64,000 bases of DNA. Source: Onchocerca lupi. Its lineage: Eukaryota; Nematoda; Chromadorea; Rhabditida; Onchocercidae. Numbering within the stretch: position 1 is the first letter of the stretch; each line of letters starts with the position of its first letter. Below the pieces are notes generated by a model. It was given only the letters and a program-made list of their open reading frames with translations. It was not told where the DNA came from and did no database searches. Location: positions 41,092-105,091 of the forward strand of contig JAOVVO010000244.1 in NCBI GenBank assembly GCA_028564675.1, read 5' to 3'. Positions 50,482-63,748 of this stretch are shown piece after piece. Both the position numbers and the translations under genes were made by a program.

Positions 50482-51759
50482 CAGAATTAAACAACAAAAT
50501 CTTATAGCTGAATAAACCCAAGTTATTATTTAAAAAAGATATTTCTTTTTTGAAATATATGCAGAACAAAAAAAAAAAAAAAAAAAAATAATGCTTCGAA
50601 AATATTTTTCTGATTATCTTACAATATGATTTCAAAACTCTATATTTCTAAATTTGGTGATACTTTCTTTGGTATTTGTTCATTACGTGCTATCCAAAAA
50701 TTCATAGTTTTTAATAAGACTATTACCAATAGGCAGTCATTTTTGATTTCCAATATTTCTATAAGATAGGAAAATGCAAAATTTTTCTGCAGATTTTTTT
50801 TATTACTTACTTGTTTTAAGAATAAACATCTAATACTTGCTAATTGAGTCTTTTGCCTATATGATTTAATAAGTAGCAATTTAATTTTATAAATTATCGA
50901 CTTAATTTAATCTATCCACAAAGCGAAATCAAAACAAGCAACTTCCAATTCAGTTAAACAAAAATAAATTTATATGTATACTTACAGCTCCTACTTCAAA
51001 ATTTTTTTAATTGAAGTGGGTTTCCTCATTTGAATTTCTAATAAAGTTCCTAATAAAGTCTTCTATGTTTTTTGCAAAATTTCCAATACAATTTTCCATG
51101 TTTTTTGCAAAAATTTTTCAGAATTTTGCACATGTTCTGAGCTTCCAAATTGAAAGTTTTAAATTCAAGTTTCAGACATTTTTAGATAAGTTTCTTAATT
51201 CATTAAAAAAAATTTTCGGTACAGAAAATTGAAGAATTTATTTCTATTTCAATGTTCATTCTGTATTTCAAACTTGTGACGTTGAAGTTTTCAGATTCTT
51301 CAGGAAATTTATTTATTGTTTCTAATTTTCTCACTATGAAGTAGCAATACATTTTCAAACTTTAATATTTAGAAAATTGGAATGAAAACGAAATTGAACA
51401 TGCAACGATAACAGAACTAAAATTGAAAAATTAGATTTTAATCTACTAACAAAAATTGTAATAGGAAACCAGTTACCTCAAAAATAATGCTTATCTTCGG
51501 AATACGAATAGTTGATACAAATAATAAAAATAGAGATCGAATTAAAATTTTTAGAGAAAGAAAAAAAGTTTTATAAGATATCTTATGCTTTGTATATCTG
51601 GTCGGAAAAATCCGAAAGATGTAATTATTGTAAACAAGGAGTGTTCAAAGGATCAACAAGCGGATAAATATGTTTACCGCCAAAAGGATAAACATATTTA
51701 CCACCAAAATGACCCGATTAACAAATAAATAATGTTGCTGATTATCTTGACCGTGATAA

Positions 51760-52227
51760 TGATTAAGGTTTTTGTTTCTTATAGTACTGTTATCAAAACT
51801 TTTTAGTAGCTCAAAGTTGTGTAATGAAACCTTTATAACAAAAATTCTGATAACACGACAATGGAAACGACAATCACAGTATTAATCATATCAACAACTC
51901 TGACGACAAAGCAATTTTAATAACGATATCATAACCCAAATCCGAACTTGTAGTAGTGTATCCTTTCGAAATGATCTCATGCTCAGGATTCTCTTCTTAT
52001 TTATAGAGGGAGGATCCTCATAGAGCATTGATCTACAAGAAAGCACCTTTGTCAACGCATAAGAGCGCGCCTTTATTGGCGCGTGACCCGCACTATATCA
52101 TAGAAAAAAGATTATAAAGCCGTTTGACCCAAGAACAAAGAAATAAATCCACACAACTAAACAAGAGATACACTTGAAGAACGAAGAAATCACTTATTCT
52201 CTGGTATTCCTCGTGATTTCAGCGACA
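51760..52227 (-). mobile_element. duplicated 3' LTR of the BEL/Pao-type element (copy 1)
   Basis: Read on the minus strand it starts TGTCGCTGAAATCACG and ends CCTTAATCA, giving TG...CA ends, about 468 bp. It is identical to 55145-55612 and clearly diverged from the 5' LTR at 57952-58413. It is present here only because it lies inside the tandem duplication; 52228-52553 to its right is the adjoining pol remnant without gag. Confidence 0.75.
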
Positions 52228-52568
52228 TTCCCGAGGTGAACGCTCCTCTCGACCTCGTTCTCTGTCGGAGATCTCCAAGAAATAGAGATTCCCGCTGCTC
52301 TTTTCAGAGTTTTTATTATTTTTAACTGTACAACATTGGATTTGAGTTTTTGACTTAATGGTCCTGCCTTTTCGTTCATAATATTTATTGCCTTGTGGAA
52401 TCATCTACTTATTTTTATGTTGTAGGGGATACCGCGACTTTTTTCTTCGACATCTTCGAAGTGATTGCTAAATTATTACTTGGGACTTTGCTGATGTATC
52501 CGGTTCTGATATCATAGGTCCAAGTTTTGTGTGAATTGAAGAGAATCCTCACTGTGGGCTGGCAATAG

Positions 52569-55500
52569 CTGTGGGCTGGCAATAGCCGAGAATGATGAAG
52601 TAACATTCTTCCGTTTTCCAGATCTATATCTCTAGTAATGCTTTCTTCTTGCGCCCAACTAATTTTTATTTCATCTCGACAGACAAAACAGACAAATCTT
52701 TCTCATATTTTTGAGATAAAATGTTGATTGATTATCAAAAATATGCAGATCAGTTAAAAATCATTACTAATCATTCTTGAGCAAGTTGTATTCTGTCAAC
52801 CCTTAAATTTAGATGTGCTTGATTGTCATTTTTTTGGAATTTTTTTTTTTTTTGTTGTTGTTTTTGTTGATTCTATTTTAATTTTTTTTCTTCTCATTTC
52901 TCAAGCAAAACACCCAAATGATAGCAGGAAATAATGCTATCAATTCAATGACTGTCTTCAAATGACATAGGAAATAACCTACCTGTCATTTCTCATTTAA
53001 CCGCTTGACAATGTGAGCATTTGAAAAATTCCACAGCTTTTATATTCCATAACATTGTATCTCTGGAGCTGTTGTTGATGACAATTATAATAAATGCAAA
53101 AGTTCCTTCTTTGTTGCTTTGTTTAATGAAAACAAAATATTGTCTCTCACAATTTTAAAGTGTCCGCGCGGATTAATAGTGGCGCTGTCTTTTTACATAA
53201 ATCATTCGTCCAACAAATTTGCAGTGAAAAGACAATTTAGAAAATTGTTTCATATTCATCAATACAGCAAAATAAAGTGAAAAATAAATTTGAAATGAGG
53301 TGCGAATTTAAAAAGCAAACATCTCCACAGAAATCGAAAAAGTCCGATATATATATTACTTATTTTTGGTAGTTAGTGTATAGGATGAAATGTCTGAAAG
53401 ATAGTGTTATTTCAAAATAAAAATGAATTGTTTCACAATGCTTAACATCCTCCACTGATAGATGCATAAATCATTTATGAATTAATGAAAGTAGTCATCG
53501 AATAATCATGCAATTTCTCCTGACAATTTGAATTATAGTCTTGGAAACTAAAGATCCCAGAATTTGTATACTGGAATACTATATATATCACGCAGCTTTT
53601 GGAAGCATATTCTAGATCCTTTTAACCGGTAAATATAGTTTTTGTATTCTATACATCATTAACTGGATCATAAAAAAAAATGTTAATTTTATCAAAGATA
53701 TAAATATTGTATATGGGAATACTTCTGTCTCATTATCAAATGCAGCAGATTTTATATATATATATATATAAATAAAATATTCTCTCCCTTTTTTTTAATG
53801 AAAATATATATATATATTTTTTCATTCACTACTGATTATATATATATAATCATTAGTGAATGAAAACAGAATTAAACAACAAAATCTTATAGCTGAATAA
53901 ACCCAAGTTATTATTTAAAAAAGATATTTCTTTTTTGAAATATATGCAGAACAAAAAAAAAAAAAAAAAAAAATAATGCTTCGAAAATATTTTTCTGATT
54001 ATCTTACAATATGATTTCAAAACTCTATATTTCTAAATTTGGTGATACTTTCTTTGGTATTTGTTCATTACGTGCTATCCAAAAATTCATAGTTTTTAAT
54101 AAGACTATTACCAATAGGCAGTCATTTTTGATTTCCAATATTTCTATAAGATAGGAAAATGCAAAATTTTTCTGCAGATTTTTTTTATTACTTACTTGTT
54201 TTAAGAATAAACATCTAATACTTGCTAATTGAGTCTTTTGCCTATATGATTTAATAAGTAGCAATTTAATTTTATAAATTATCGACTTAATTTAATCTAT
54301 CCACAAAGCGAAATCAAAACAAGCAACTTCCAATTCAGTTAAACAAAAATAAATTTATATGTATACTTACAGCTCCTACTTCAAAATTTTTTTAATTGAA
54401 GTGGGTTTCCTCATTTGAATTTCTAATAAAGTTCCTAATAAAGTCTTCTATGTTTTTTGCAAAATTTCCAATACAATTTTCCATGTTTTTTGCAAAAATT
54501 TTTCAGAATTTTGCACATGTTCTGAGCTTCCAAATTGAAAGTTTTAAATTCAAGTTTCAGACATTTTTAGATAAGTTTCTTAATTCATTAAAAAAAATTT
54601 TCGGTACAGAAAATTGAAGAATTTATTTCTATTTCAATGTTCATTCTGTATTTCAAACTTGTGACGTTGAAGTTTTCAGATTCTTCAGGAAATTTATTTA
54701 TTGTTTCTAATTTTCTCACTATGAAGTAGCAATACATTTTCAAACTTTAATATTTAGAAAATTGGAATGAAAACGAAATTGAACATGCAACGATAACAGA
54801 ACTAAAATTGAAAAATTAGATTTTAATCTACTAACAAAAATTGTAATAGGAAACCAGTTACCTCAAAAATAATGCTTATCTTCGGAATACGAATAGTTGA
54901 TACAAATAATAAAAATAGAGATCGAATTAAAATTTTTAGAGAAAGAAAAAAAGTTTTATAAGATATCTTATGCTTTGTATATCTGGTCGGAAAAATCCGA
55001 AAGATGTAATTATTGTAAACAAGGAGTGTTCAAAGGATCAACAAGCGGATAAATATGTTTACCGCCAAAAGGATAAACATATTTACCACCAAAATGACCC
55101 GATTAACAAATAAATAATGTTGCTGATTATCTTGACCGTGATAATGATTAAGGTTTTTGTTTCTTATAGTACTGTTATCAAAACTTTTTAGTAGCTCAAA
55201 GTTGTGTAATGAAACCTTTATAACAAAAATTCTGATAACACGACAATGGAAACGACAATCACAGTATTAATCATATCAACAACTCTGACGACAAAGCAAT
55301 TTTAATAACGATATCATAACCCAAATCCGAACTTGTAGTAGTGTATCCTTTCGAAATGATCTCATGCTCAGGATTCTCTTCTTATTTATAGAGGGAGGAT
55401 CCTCATAGAGCATTGATCTACAAGAAAGCACCTTTGTCAACGCATAAGAGCGCGCCTTTATTGGCGCGTGACCCGCACTATATCATAGAAAAAAGATTAT

Positions 55501-55938
55501 AAAGCCGTTTGACCCAAGAACAAAGAAATAAATCCACACAACTAAACAAGAGATACACTTGAAGAACGAAGAAATCACTTATTCTCTGGTATTCCTCGTG
55601 ATTTCAGCGACATTCCCGAGGTGAACGCTCCTCTCGACCTCGTTCTCTGTCGGAGATCTCCAAGAAATAGAGATTCCCGCTGCTCTTTTCAGAGTTTTTA
55701 TTATTTTTAACTGTACAACATTGGATTTGAGTTTTTGACTTAATGGTCCTGCCTTTTCGTTCATAATATTTATTGCCTTGTGGAATCATCTACTTATTTT
55801 TATGTTGTAGGGGATACCGCGACTTTTTTCTTCGACATCTTCGAAGTGATTGCTAAATTATTACTTGGGACTTTGCTGATGTATCCGGTTCTGATATCAT
55901 AGGTCCAAGTTTTGTGTGAATTGAAGAGAATCCTCACT
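52569..55938. repeat. tandem duplication, copy 2
   Basis: Second copy of the 49184-52553 unit. At its right end the sequence continues without a break into the rest of the retroelement (55939 onward), so this copy is the one joined to native flanking DNA on the right, while copy 1 is joined to the four-TM gene on the left. The truncated piece of coding exon at 52569-52631 is a duplicate fragment and probably not used. Confidence 0.9.
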
Positions 55939-57900
55939 TCACTTCCTGTCTTTCGTCCAGTTTGATGAATTTGAAAAAGTTTTTGACACTAATGAGTATA
56001 TCGGGTTGCTTCCAATAATTCTTCATTCCATCTAATTTCTTCCATTTTATTATAGAGAAAACATTTTGTAAGCCAATTTCCATCCCTTGCAGCTTATTCG
56101 TGAGATACTCCATAAAATTATCTCGCAAGTGATAATCTTCTTTGTTCCGATTTTTATACCAATTTATGTCTTTTGTGAATAGCATTTCTTCGGTATCTTA
56201 TTACCGAATGAAATAACACTCAATTTCTCATTTTTTTGTTCCTTGAAGATTCAATCAATTCGTCGCCAAGTTCTAAATGAATGGTAACTGCAAGCCTAAA
56301 TCAAATAATGTCAGAGCTTTCGTCTGAATTTTCGGAACTTGTGGATTTATGATGCTAATCTCTTTACACAGCAGGAAAGTCCGTTTATTTCCTGGTCATC
56401 TTTGATTCGCTACTGTGCTGCTTATTATTATTGATTCCATTCTTTCTTCATTTTGTTTTTTCTAGTTTGACATTCTTGTCATAATCAGAATATAGCATTA
56501 AATTCTATCGTACTTTGCAGTGAAAGCATACTTTCCTTGGCCTCTGACAATCTTTTGCTAGATGGTCCCTTTTTAAACAATTTGGGCATGCATCGATTTT
56601 CTTTACTTCATTAGCTGTTTCGCGGGCGGTGGGATAGATTTGACATCCTCATTCCAATGTTCCTTGTTACAAAATGAATAAGGTCTTCTTCTAGGTTTGG
56701 ACTTCTATTTTTGAATTGTTCGATACGTTCTTGTTTGATCCCTGTTGCTTTTTATCTTATCTAGAAGACTTTTTATCGATGGTTTCTCTGCAGAATTTTT
56801 GGTTTTTACTTTTTTAAGGCAGTTGATGGTGTCTTCCATTGCCCGTTCTGGATTCCTGCACTTATTCTTTCTCAGGCTTTTAGCCAAGTCTTACGGTATT
56901 CTTTCTGTTATCATCATATTTAGTTGCACTGTTTCTATGTTCTCCCCCAATCCTTTCAAATGTAATAATAAGTTCAGAAGCTTATCCTTCGAAATGGTCC
57001 TTTGTTGAGCATCGAATTCTTTCTAAATTTTCATATAGTTCATATATTCTTTTTTGTCGCCATATTGTTCCTATAAATTTTCATTGTGAGCGGATAATTT
57101 TCTTCATTTACCATTAGATCACTCATTTCTTCTTTTCCTTCTTCTTTCAAACTGCTTAATAAATACATGAATTCCTATCTTGGCGTTAAATCCGTTCTTT
57201 TGTGAATTGACTCTTCAAATTAGTTGATAAACTGGCCCACATTCTCGAGTTGCCATCAAAATCTACCAGACTTAAAGTCGCTGATCTACTAGTCGTGACC
57301 AGCTTTTCTATTAATTCTTCTAGTCTTTCCTTTCGTCCTTCTCCTGATGCTAGCTTAATATCTATCTTTTCACATTTTCTTTTAATTTTTATGAATTCCC
57401 CATTCATTCGTCTTAGTTCCATAAGCAGTGAAACTGTTTTACAATAAATCTTATTTTCTGCGTCAAAGAGATAGTCTTTTTTATACAAGAAATCCTCATA
57501 TAATTTAACATCATCCTCCCATTCACCATCTTTTGTTGAACTAATGATTCTTTCTATTCTATTTCCAAATTATTTGCCTTAGAGATTATACTGTCTAACA
57601 CTATTGCTTGTTTTTCAATGTCGGATTTTTGCCATTTTAACTATTCTATCGTTCTTTTGTAACCTCATCCCGCTGATGATTCTTTTCCTTCTAATTCTGC
57701 TGCCTGTTCAACAGTCTTTCCTGCAATTTTTGCAAGACACTACAAATTTCTTATGAAATATGAAGGAGAACTTTCTTGTCTCCTTTCTACCCATATTTCT
57801 TTCGCTTGATCAGTCTTACTTTTAGGTTTTGTTATGAGTTGATCTGAATAGGACTTGCTTCGTTGTTTCTTTTTTGACGTATCCTTAGGTCGCTTGTTTC
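55880..57900 (-). pseudogene. gag and aspartic-protease-region remnant of the BEL/Pao-type element
   Basis: Reading leftward there is a basic segment at about 57945-57750, a gag-like frame at 57488-57186 (KLASGEGRKERLEELIEK), a further basic frame at 56887-56705, and a CCHC zinc knuckle at 56594-56505 (CPNCLKRDHLAKDC, then RPRKVCFHCK) as in nematode BEL/Pao gags. Next is a frame at 56185-55934 ending PDILISVKNFFKFIKLDERQ, which resembles the region after the protease in BEL pol. After one stop the resemblance continues (GFSSIHTKLGPMIS) across 55938. Several stops and frame changes interrupt the reading, so it is dead. Confidence 0.75.
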
Positions 57901-57951
57901 GAATTTGGCTGCTTAGATCGAAATTGTCGCCGATCTTCTCAATCGTAACAG

Positions 57952-58413
57952 TGATTAAAGGTCTTGTTTCTTACCATATTGTTATTGAAACTTAGTGGTA
58001 TCTCAAACGTGGGTAATAAAACCTTTATAACAAAAATTTTGATAACAGTGACAATGGACATGATAATTACAATATCAATCATATCAGAAACAATTTCAAT
58101 GGCGAAACAATTCTAATAACGATTTCATAACACAAAAGAAGATATAGACTAAATATCCGACCTCTTAGTGGCGCATCTTTTCAAAATGATCTCATGATCA
58201 GGATTCTCATTTATAGAGGAAATATCCTGAGAGAGCGTTGATCTACAAGAAAGCGCCTTTGTTAGCGCATAAGAGCGCGCATTATATCATAGAAAAAAGA
58301 CTATAAAGCCGTTTGACCTATGAACAAAGAAATAAATCCACACAAAACAAGAGATACACTTGAAGAACAAAGAAATCGCTTATTCTCTGGTATTCCTCGT
58401 GATTTCAGCGACA
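57952..58413 (-). mobile_element. 5' LTR of the BEL/Pao-type element
   Basis: Minus-strand start TGTCGCTGAAATCACGAGGA, end CTTTAATCA. It matches the 3' LTR over most of its length, for example GAGATACACTTGAAGAAC and AAGCCGTTTGACC on the plus strand, but lacks a short GC-rich insertion present there (TTTATTGGCGCGTGACCCGC). Confidence 0.8.
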
Positions 58414-58450
58414 AAAGGAAAGTCGACCAATGATAAGACAATATATTCTA

Positions 58451-58631
58451 GATCAGAAAGGGGGAAAAGCCCTGAAAGAATTTAAAAGGTTCGAATTTTG
58501 GAGCAGAGTTAGTTCTCTTTCGAACAACAACTGGAGTTCGAAGTAATTTAGCAGAATGATCAGTTTGCTGGATATTCTTCAACAATTGTTTGTAACGACG
58601 AATCACTGTTCCATCAATCAATAAGAACTTT
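58451..58631 (-). CDS. candidate exon, basic low-complexity protein segment
   Basis: From a possible acceptor (TTTGAAG) the minus strand stays open to a TAG at 58448. It reads KFLLIDGTVIRRYKQLLKNI and later RTPVVVRKRTNSAPKFEPF. The composition looks coding rather than AT noise. Incoming phase 2 matches the donor of the candidate exon at 61091, and outgoing donors at CCA|GTTGTT are phase 0, as needed by the 49246 exon of the four-TM gene. It may therefore be an upstream exon of that gene, with the retroelement and the duplication in the intron between. It is not recognised by family. Confidence 0.35.
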
Positions 58632-59186
58632 CTTCAAACAGGATTCGTCTTTGTCGCAACACGCATAATTAAAAAACTTTTGTGACATATTCTGTTACAT
58701 ATCTCGTGACATATCCTTTTAAATGCACTATTATTTGTTACCTCAAAAAAGGGTTGCCTTTGTTCATAAATCTCAAATTACTATTTGTTATAATCATTTG
58801 TTCATATTTCTTGAATTCCCTGGCAAAAAAAATTCTCTTTCTTATATATTAGTTTAAAATTTTTTTTCCTTTTCTGATAATTTCAAGATTTTTACATTTT
58901 ATTTATAATTCATTTAAAAAATTATTTAAAAAATGGATTTTAATTTCAAAAATGAATTCCCATCGTCGAATCATAGTTCCATTGCTTGTGAGATTATGTA
59001 AATATTTTTTATTATAACTTGACTTATTTTTAGCATAATAACATTATTCTGCTATGTTTACAGCATTTATATTATCAATTTTTTTTAATAATAAATCATT
59101 TTAATCAGGTTAAAATAAAAATGGAAAATTTTTGCGGAACAAATGTAAAAGTATAAAATTAATTCCACTTGTCAATATTATTTCAG

Positions 59187-59269
59187 CTCGTTATTTCATA
59201 TATAATACTAATCAGTACAGAAGTATTCCACTGAAACGGATTGACATGAGTGGCATCCTTTATCTGTTG
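59187..59269 (+). CDS. candidate short exon
   Basis: Acceptor ATTATTTCAG is followed by an open frame RYFIYNTNQYRSIPLKRIDM and on to ILYLL, then a GTTATC donor. The residue mix is more protein-like than surrounding frames. No partner exon is identified; it could belong to the plus-strand gene that enters at 63749. Chance is possible for only 27 codons. Confidence 0.25.
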
Positions 59270-61090
59270 GTTATCCACTTCTGTTCACTTTAATAATAAT
59301 ACAAGCGAATAAGAGTAGAACTGGCTAAGTTTTCTACCAATTTATGTGTTTAAAACTTTTCTGTGGTAATCTCAGACATACCTTTTCCGTCTAAAACTTA
59401 CTCTTGGAATTCATTCCAGGTAGCAGTTTTATTTAAAAAGGCTATGAAGAAATAGTTAAACAAAATAGATTATTTACATATTTTGAATTAAGTGCACTAT
59501 TTTTATTATAAATTACTATTTTTGCATTATATTACTTATCTTTAAGCTTGAGTTTTAAATTTTTTTAGAAAGAATTGTTTTCCATCTATCAAAATGCGAG
59601 AGTCAAGAAACTAGGAAAACAAAGATGTAAAAATTCTGAAAAACTGCTAATCTAAAATTTATTAATTTTTAATTCTTTCTAAGCTCTGCTTATTTTAATT
59701 TGTCATATATATTGTTTTCATGATAATGTTTTTTTTGCTCTTTTCTAAAGTCATCGCATTACTAAACTTTTTCATATAGAAAAATTGAAAAAATATTGAG
59801 ATTATAAGCACCATGAAAGTAATTTGTGAAAGGTTATTTGTTGGGAATTGAAACTTGGTACAGATAATTTTGTTGTATAAAGAAGTTCTTGATATGACGA
59901 ATTTTATTTCCCGCAACTACGTATGCAATGAATTGATGAATATCGACCGATAATTTGGATTTATTTTTGATATAAGAAAGTTATCTGAGGATTGTTTGCA
60001 TTAGAAATTGATGGAGTTTGATGAAATTTGGAAAGCATTATTCATCAAATACCGATCAGAGATTAAATAAACGGATAAATAAATGAATCCTTTCAAATAC
60101 GAATTTTTTTTTAGTGAAGTTGTTTATACATGTGAATTTAGTATGACTTACAAAATATCAACTTGTAGAGCAAAGAGAGATAATTTATAACATGTTAGCT
60201 TAGTATAGAGTTGTTTGCTCCATGTCATTAAAGCACAATATAATTTACAAAATGTTAATTACAGTGCAAAGATCAAAAGTTTGCTTATATCAAGATATTT
60301 TTATAATATAAAGATTTCTGATTATTTCATCACATCCATATTCCAAAATGTATTTTGGTTTTCAGACAATAAGCTTAACTGAAATATTTCGTCATATTTT
60401 GTTTGGAACTTATCTATTTGAGAGATTTAAATTTTTTATTTGTTTAATTATTTTAGCTTTTGCGAAGTTTAGAAACTTTGCAATTACTAATTTGGAAATA
60501 ACTCTGCCGTTTCATGCATATAATATATATTATATATACATATATAGTTTTTTTCCTTTGGTTATACAAGTAATTCCTATTCTTCAGTGTGCTGAAGATA
60601 TGTAGTTTCGGAAAACACTGTTAATTAATTTGAATTACCATATAAATTTTTTTAAATTATATTTTCTATATTTGAAGTTATTTTTTCTAATACATCCAAA
60701 ATCAGAAATGATTTCTATTTCAAATCATTACAATTTCAATATTTAAGCGTCTTACTTATATCTATTTTAGTTTTTTGAATTATCATTCCAATTTTCCCTT
60801 TTTTTATTTAAAAATCATTCGTTGCATGAGTTAATGATATTCAAACGAAGCAATACAAGTTATTCGATACCTTTTTTGATTCAGAATTCTCATTATTGGA
60901 TTGTGACTCTAAGAAGGATTCAAATAACTACTTGAAAATTTTTTTTGCAAAACTCACCTTTGCTCACATTCATTATCGGATGTTATTTTTCCAAATCTAT
61001 TTATTTTAACCATTTTATAGCCAAATTTGCTTCGTTGTACTGTTTAGGTTAATTTCATTGTTTTCACGAGTCTTGCAGGCAAATACTTAC

Positions 61091-61183
61091 TGCTCACTTT
61101 CTGAATCATATTCGTCACCCTTCTCATAGCTCTTCATAGCAACTTTATTTTTGACAATATCTTTTAATTGGGAAGATTGAATG
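61091..61183 (-). CDS. candidate exon with acidic end
   Basis: After a possible acceptor (TTTTTAAAAG) the minus strand reads SIQSSQLKDIVKNKVAMKSY and then EKGDEYDSESEQ up to a strong donor CA|GTAAGT (phase 2). The donor and hydrophilic codon content argue for a real exon. The phase fits the candidate exon at 58631, so it could be a 5' exon of the four-TM gene. Family unknown. Confidence 0.4.
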
Positions 61184-63748
61184 CTTTTAAAAATGAAATC
61201 CAGAAATAAATTAAATATCAATGTGAATTAAATATTACAAGAAAGAAGTTGCTATTCGAGTTGTCTAAATTGAATTGCAAAAATTCCATGGTACTTTCAC
61301 ATTCTTCACGACTGGTGCTCGTTTTTCTTTGCTCTCGCTCCTTCCCTCCTCATGTAACAAGATCTTTATTTAAATTTTTATTTTTATTTTTATTTTTTTT
61401 AAATCAGAACATTTATCTTTCATTATTGTGCATTGGATTTCTTATAGATCTTTTTTTTTTATGTTTTATTTAAGTTTTAACTTCTCAAATCAAAACAGTT
61501 GCCGATGAATAATTAAATGGAATTTATATTCATAGGAATTCAAACGATTTCTACACCATAGTACATTAAATTCAGTCTATTATCTTCAGATACTTGAAAA
61601 TCTAAAAAAACTGAAGCAAAAACTCGCTTTCCAATTAGACTGAATACAGATTTTTATTTTAACAATTTTTTTAAAAGCCACTATAAACTGGTAGTTTCTT
61701 ATATCCAAATCCAAAGTCAATGATATATTCGCTTAAAGTGAGATCGCCAAAAAATGAAAATGTTTTTTAAAAATAAAAAATTGCAAGAGAAAAAGTTTGT
61801 TGAAAATGAAAATTTTATGGGTAAACCATACTGTAATTTAACAATATATGTACTGCACTCAAATTGCATCTCAGAAATTTAAGCTGTAAAATTCAAATAC
61901 TAATAAGAATCATTTTACCTCCTCTCTTCCTATCCAAAGAAAAAAAAAAGACAGGAAATTGGAACTTTTTTATGCGGTATTTAAAGAGAAAGACTAGGAA
62001 GCACTGGGAAAGTTATTAGTGCTTAACCAACATGGTTTATGGATAAAATTTTTTATTTCAAACAAACTATTTACAATTTTCCATCTTAATGAAACTTATT
62101 CATGTGCTATTATGAGGAAAATGAGAAGATATATTTTAGTTTTTTAATGTTATGAGACAAGCTTGTATATCAGGGAGAATAAGAATATTAAAAGACAGAC
62201 AGAAGAGATTAAAAAAATGGTTCCAGTCTGAAAATTTAATCTCAACAATCATACATGAGATCAAATAGATATGCTGATCTTTTTTGTACTTTTCTTTTAT
62301 TCGTGATCCAAGTCACTCTAACCTGGCATTGCAATCAGAATTTGAATTTTTATAGCAATCTTGCCTATCATCATTTTTATTTTTCATGAAATACTAAAAA
62401 TGAAGCATCTCCCATGAAATCATTTCTTGCTCTTAGCGTGTCTTTGTTTTTGTACAAAGAACAATATGAAGCTTTTGAAATTTCGAAAATGTAAACAGTT
62501 CATATTGTAAATCAAAATTTATGCACAAAATATTTTGTTGAATTCAACTTCAACTAAAATTGCAAAACTTAAAAAGGCGTTCATAGATGTCATCTTTGTC
62601 TATAAATGCGTATTTTTATGCAACTTGTCTAAATACTGATTAACTCAGCAATATAATATTAAACAGATGATTTCAGCTTATCAGCAATGGAAATCTATCG
62701 AATTTGCTTATTAAATCACATTAATTAATTCGAGCGTCACGAATAGAGACTGAAGCTCAAATGATCCAAATAATATCTGTTTAGCTAAGATGCGGTTAAA
62801 TTATAGTTTGATGCAAAATATTTTACTAATTCTCGATGTTAATAATCAGAAACAGTGTTATAATGCATATTATGATATATTATCTATTTATTTCCAAAGA
62901 ATAATTAAATCACAGTCTTAATAGAAGACAACAGTAAAAAGCAAGCGATTTCTTCGACCGTTTCCTAGAGGAAACACTTAATGTGAGTGATTTTTTATGG
63001 GAAATTTTTCAATGGCCGTTGAATCAATAACAAATATCTCAATATTATTAAATTTTATCGATTTAAAGTTAAAATATTTTTAGTGTGTGAAAAAGAAAAC
63101 TATTTTGACATCCAAAAATTACAATAATTATTTTTGCTGCATAGTAGCAGAGCAAAAATGCAGTCAATCACAACTGATTCATAATGAATTATTTCTCACA
63201 TACGGATTATAGTTTATTTCATTTTATTAATGGATTTTATAAGAATTTTTGATTTCTTCATGTCTCTGCATCATTTTCTTAAATAAGGCGATATCAATAT
63301 CAAATTGCTGCTAATAAGAATCGCAGCTAATCGATTATGAGAAATATTTCTTTCTTGAAATGTCATAGAAAATTTCATATATTAAAGAAAATAATTCTTT
63401 AAAAAAACATTTTTTTATTTTGGTGTTACCAGCTATTGTAGGTTACTCCAGCACTTTAGCGAAAGTAACTTCCGCTTAATTTCATATCTTAGCAGCGATA
63501 GTTATCTAGAAGTTATCACAACATTTATTCAAATGTTTCTTACTTTAATATCTATAAATTACTTGAAAAATCAAGGACCATTCGCATTTGATACCAGTGT
63601 CCGTCATATATTACATTAGCTAACTTTTTTTTCCAAAAAATTCCATTTACGTGAACAAATTAGCACATAAATGATATTTTAAATTTTCGCGACGATATGC
63701 CTTGATTTGAAGTTCAGCAGCAATAAAAAAGGTTAAAATTAACTGCAG

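Larger units (their letters stand above)
49184..52568. repeat. tandem duplication, copy 1 (3385-bp period)
   Basis: From CTGTGGGCTGGCAATAG at 49184 this sequence recurs 3385 bp to the right and appears identical wherever I compared it, including homopolymers and microsatellites. Shared sequence ends at about 52553 (GAGAATCCTCACT). A 17-bp piece, CTGTGGGCTGGCAATAG, then occurs twice in a row (52552-52568 and 52569-52585) at the junction. The copy contains the 5' portion of a coding exon of the four-TM gene, about 2.4 kb of AT-rich non-coding DNA, a BEL/Pao 3' LTR and a pol fragment. No gene of its own is seen; the open frames at 50640-50879 and 51011-51232 look like AT-rich chance frames. Confidence 0.9.
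55145..58413 (-). mobile_element. decayed BEL/Pao-type LTR retroelement, pol largely deleted
   Basis: Two direct LTRs, 57952-58413 (5' LTR in the minus-strand sense, about 462 bp) and 55145-55612 (3' LTR, about 468 bp), enclose about 2.3 kb. The LTRs share TG...CA ends and long matching blocks but differ by many substitutions and indels, so the insertion is not recent. Upstream of the 3' LTR a purine-rich stretch ending CGGGAA may be the polypurine tract. The interior carries gag and protease-like remnants but no reverse transcriptase, RNase H or integrase. No clear target-site duplication or primer-binding site was found. The left LTR edge may extend a little further, since about 25 bp beyond it still look similar. 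Confidence 0.8.
58632..63748. other. AT-rich region with scattered candidate exons
   Basis: Apart from the candidate exons at 59187-59269 (+) and 61091-61183 (-), I see no supportable gene. Open frames at 60348-60605 and 61249-61473 are rich in Phe, Leu and Ile from AT-rich DNA and lack splice context. Confidence 0.4.

Noticed and set aside
52569..52631. Duplicated exon fragment as a second gene copy
   Set aside because: Only the exon start is duplicated; the frame then runs into retroelement-derived sequence.
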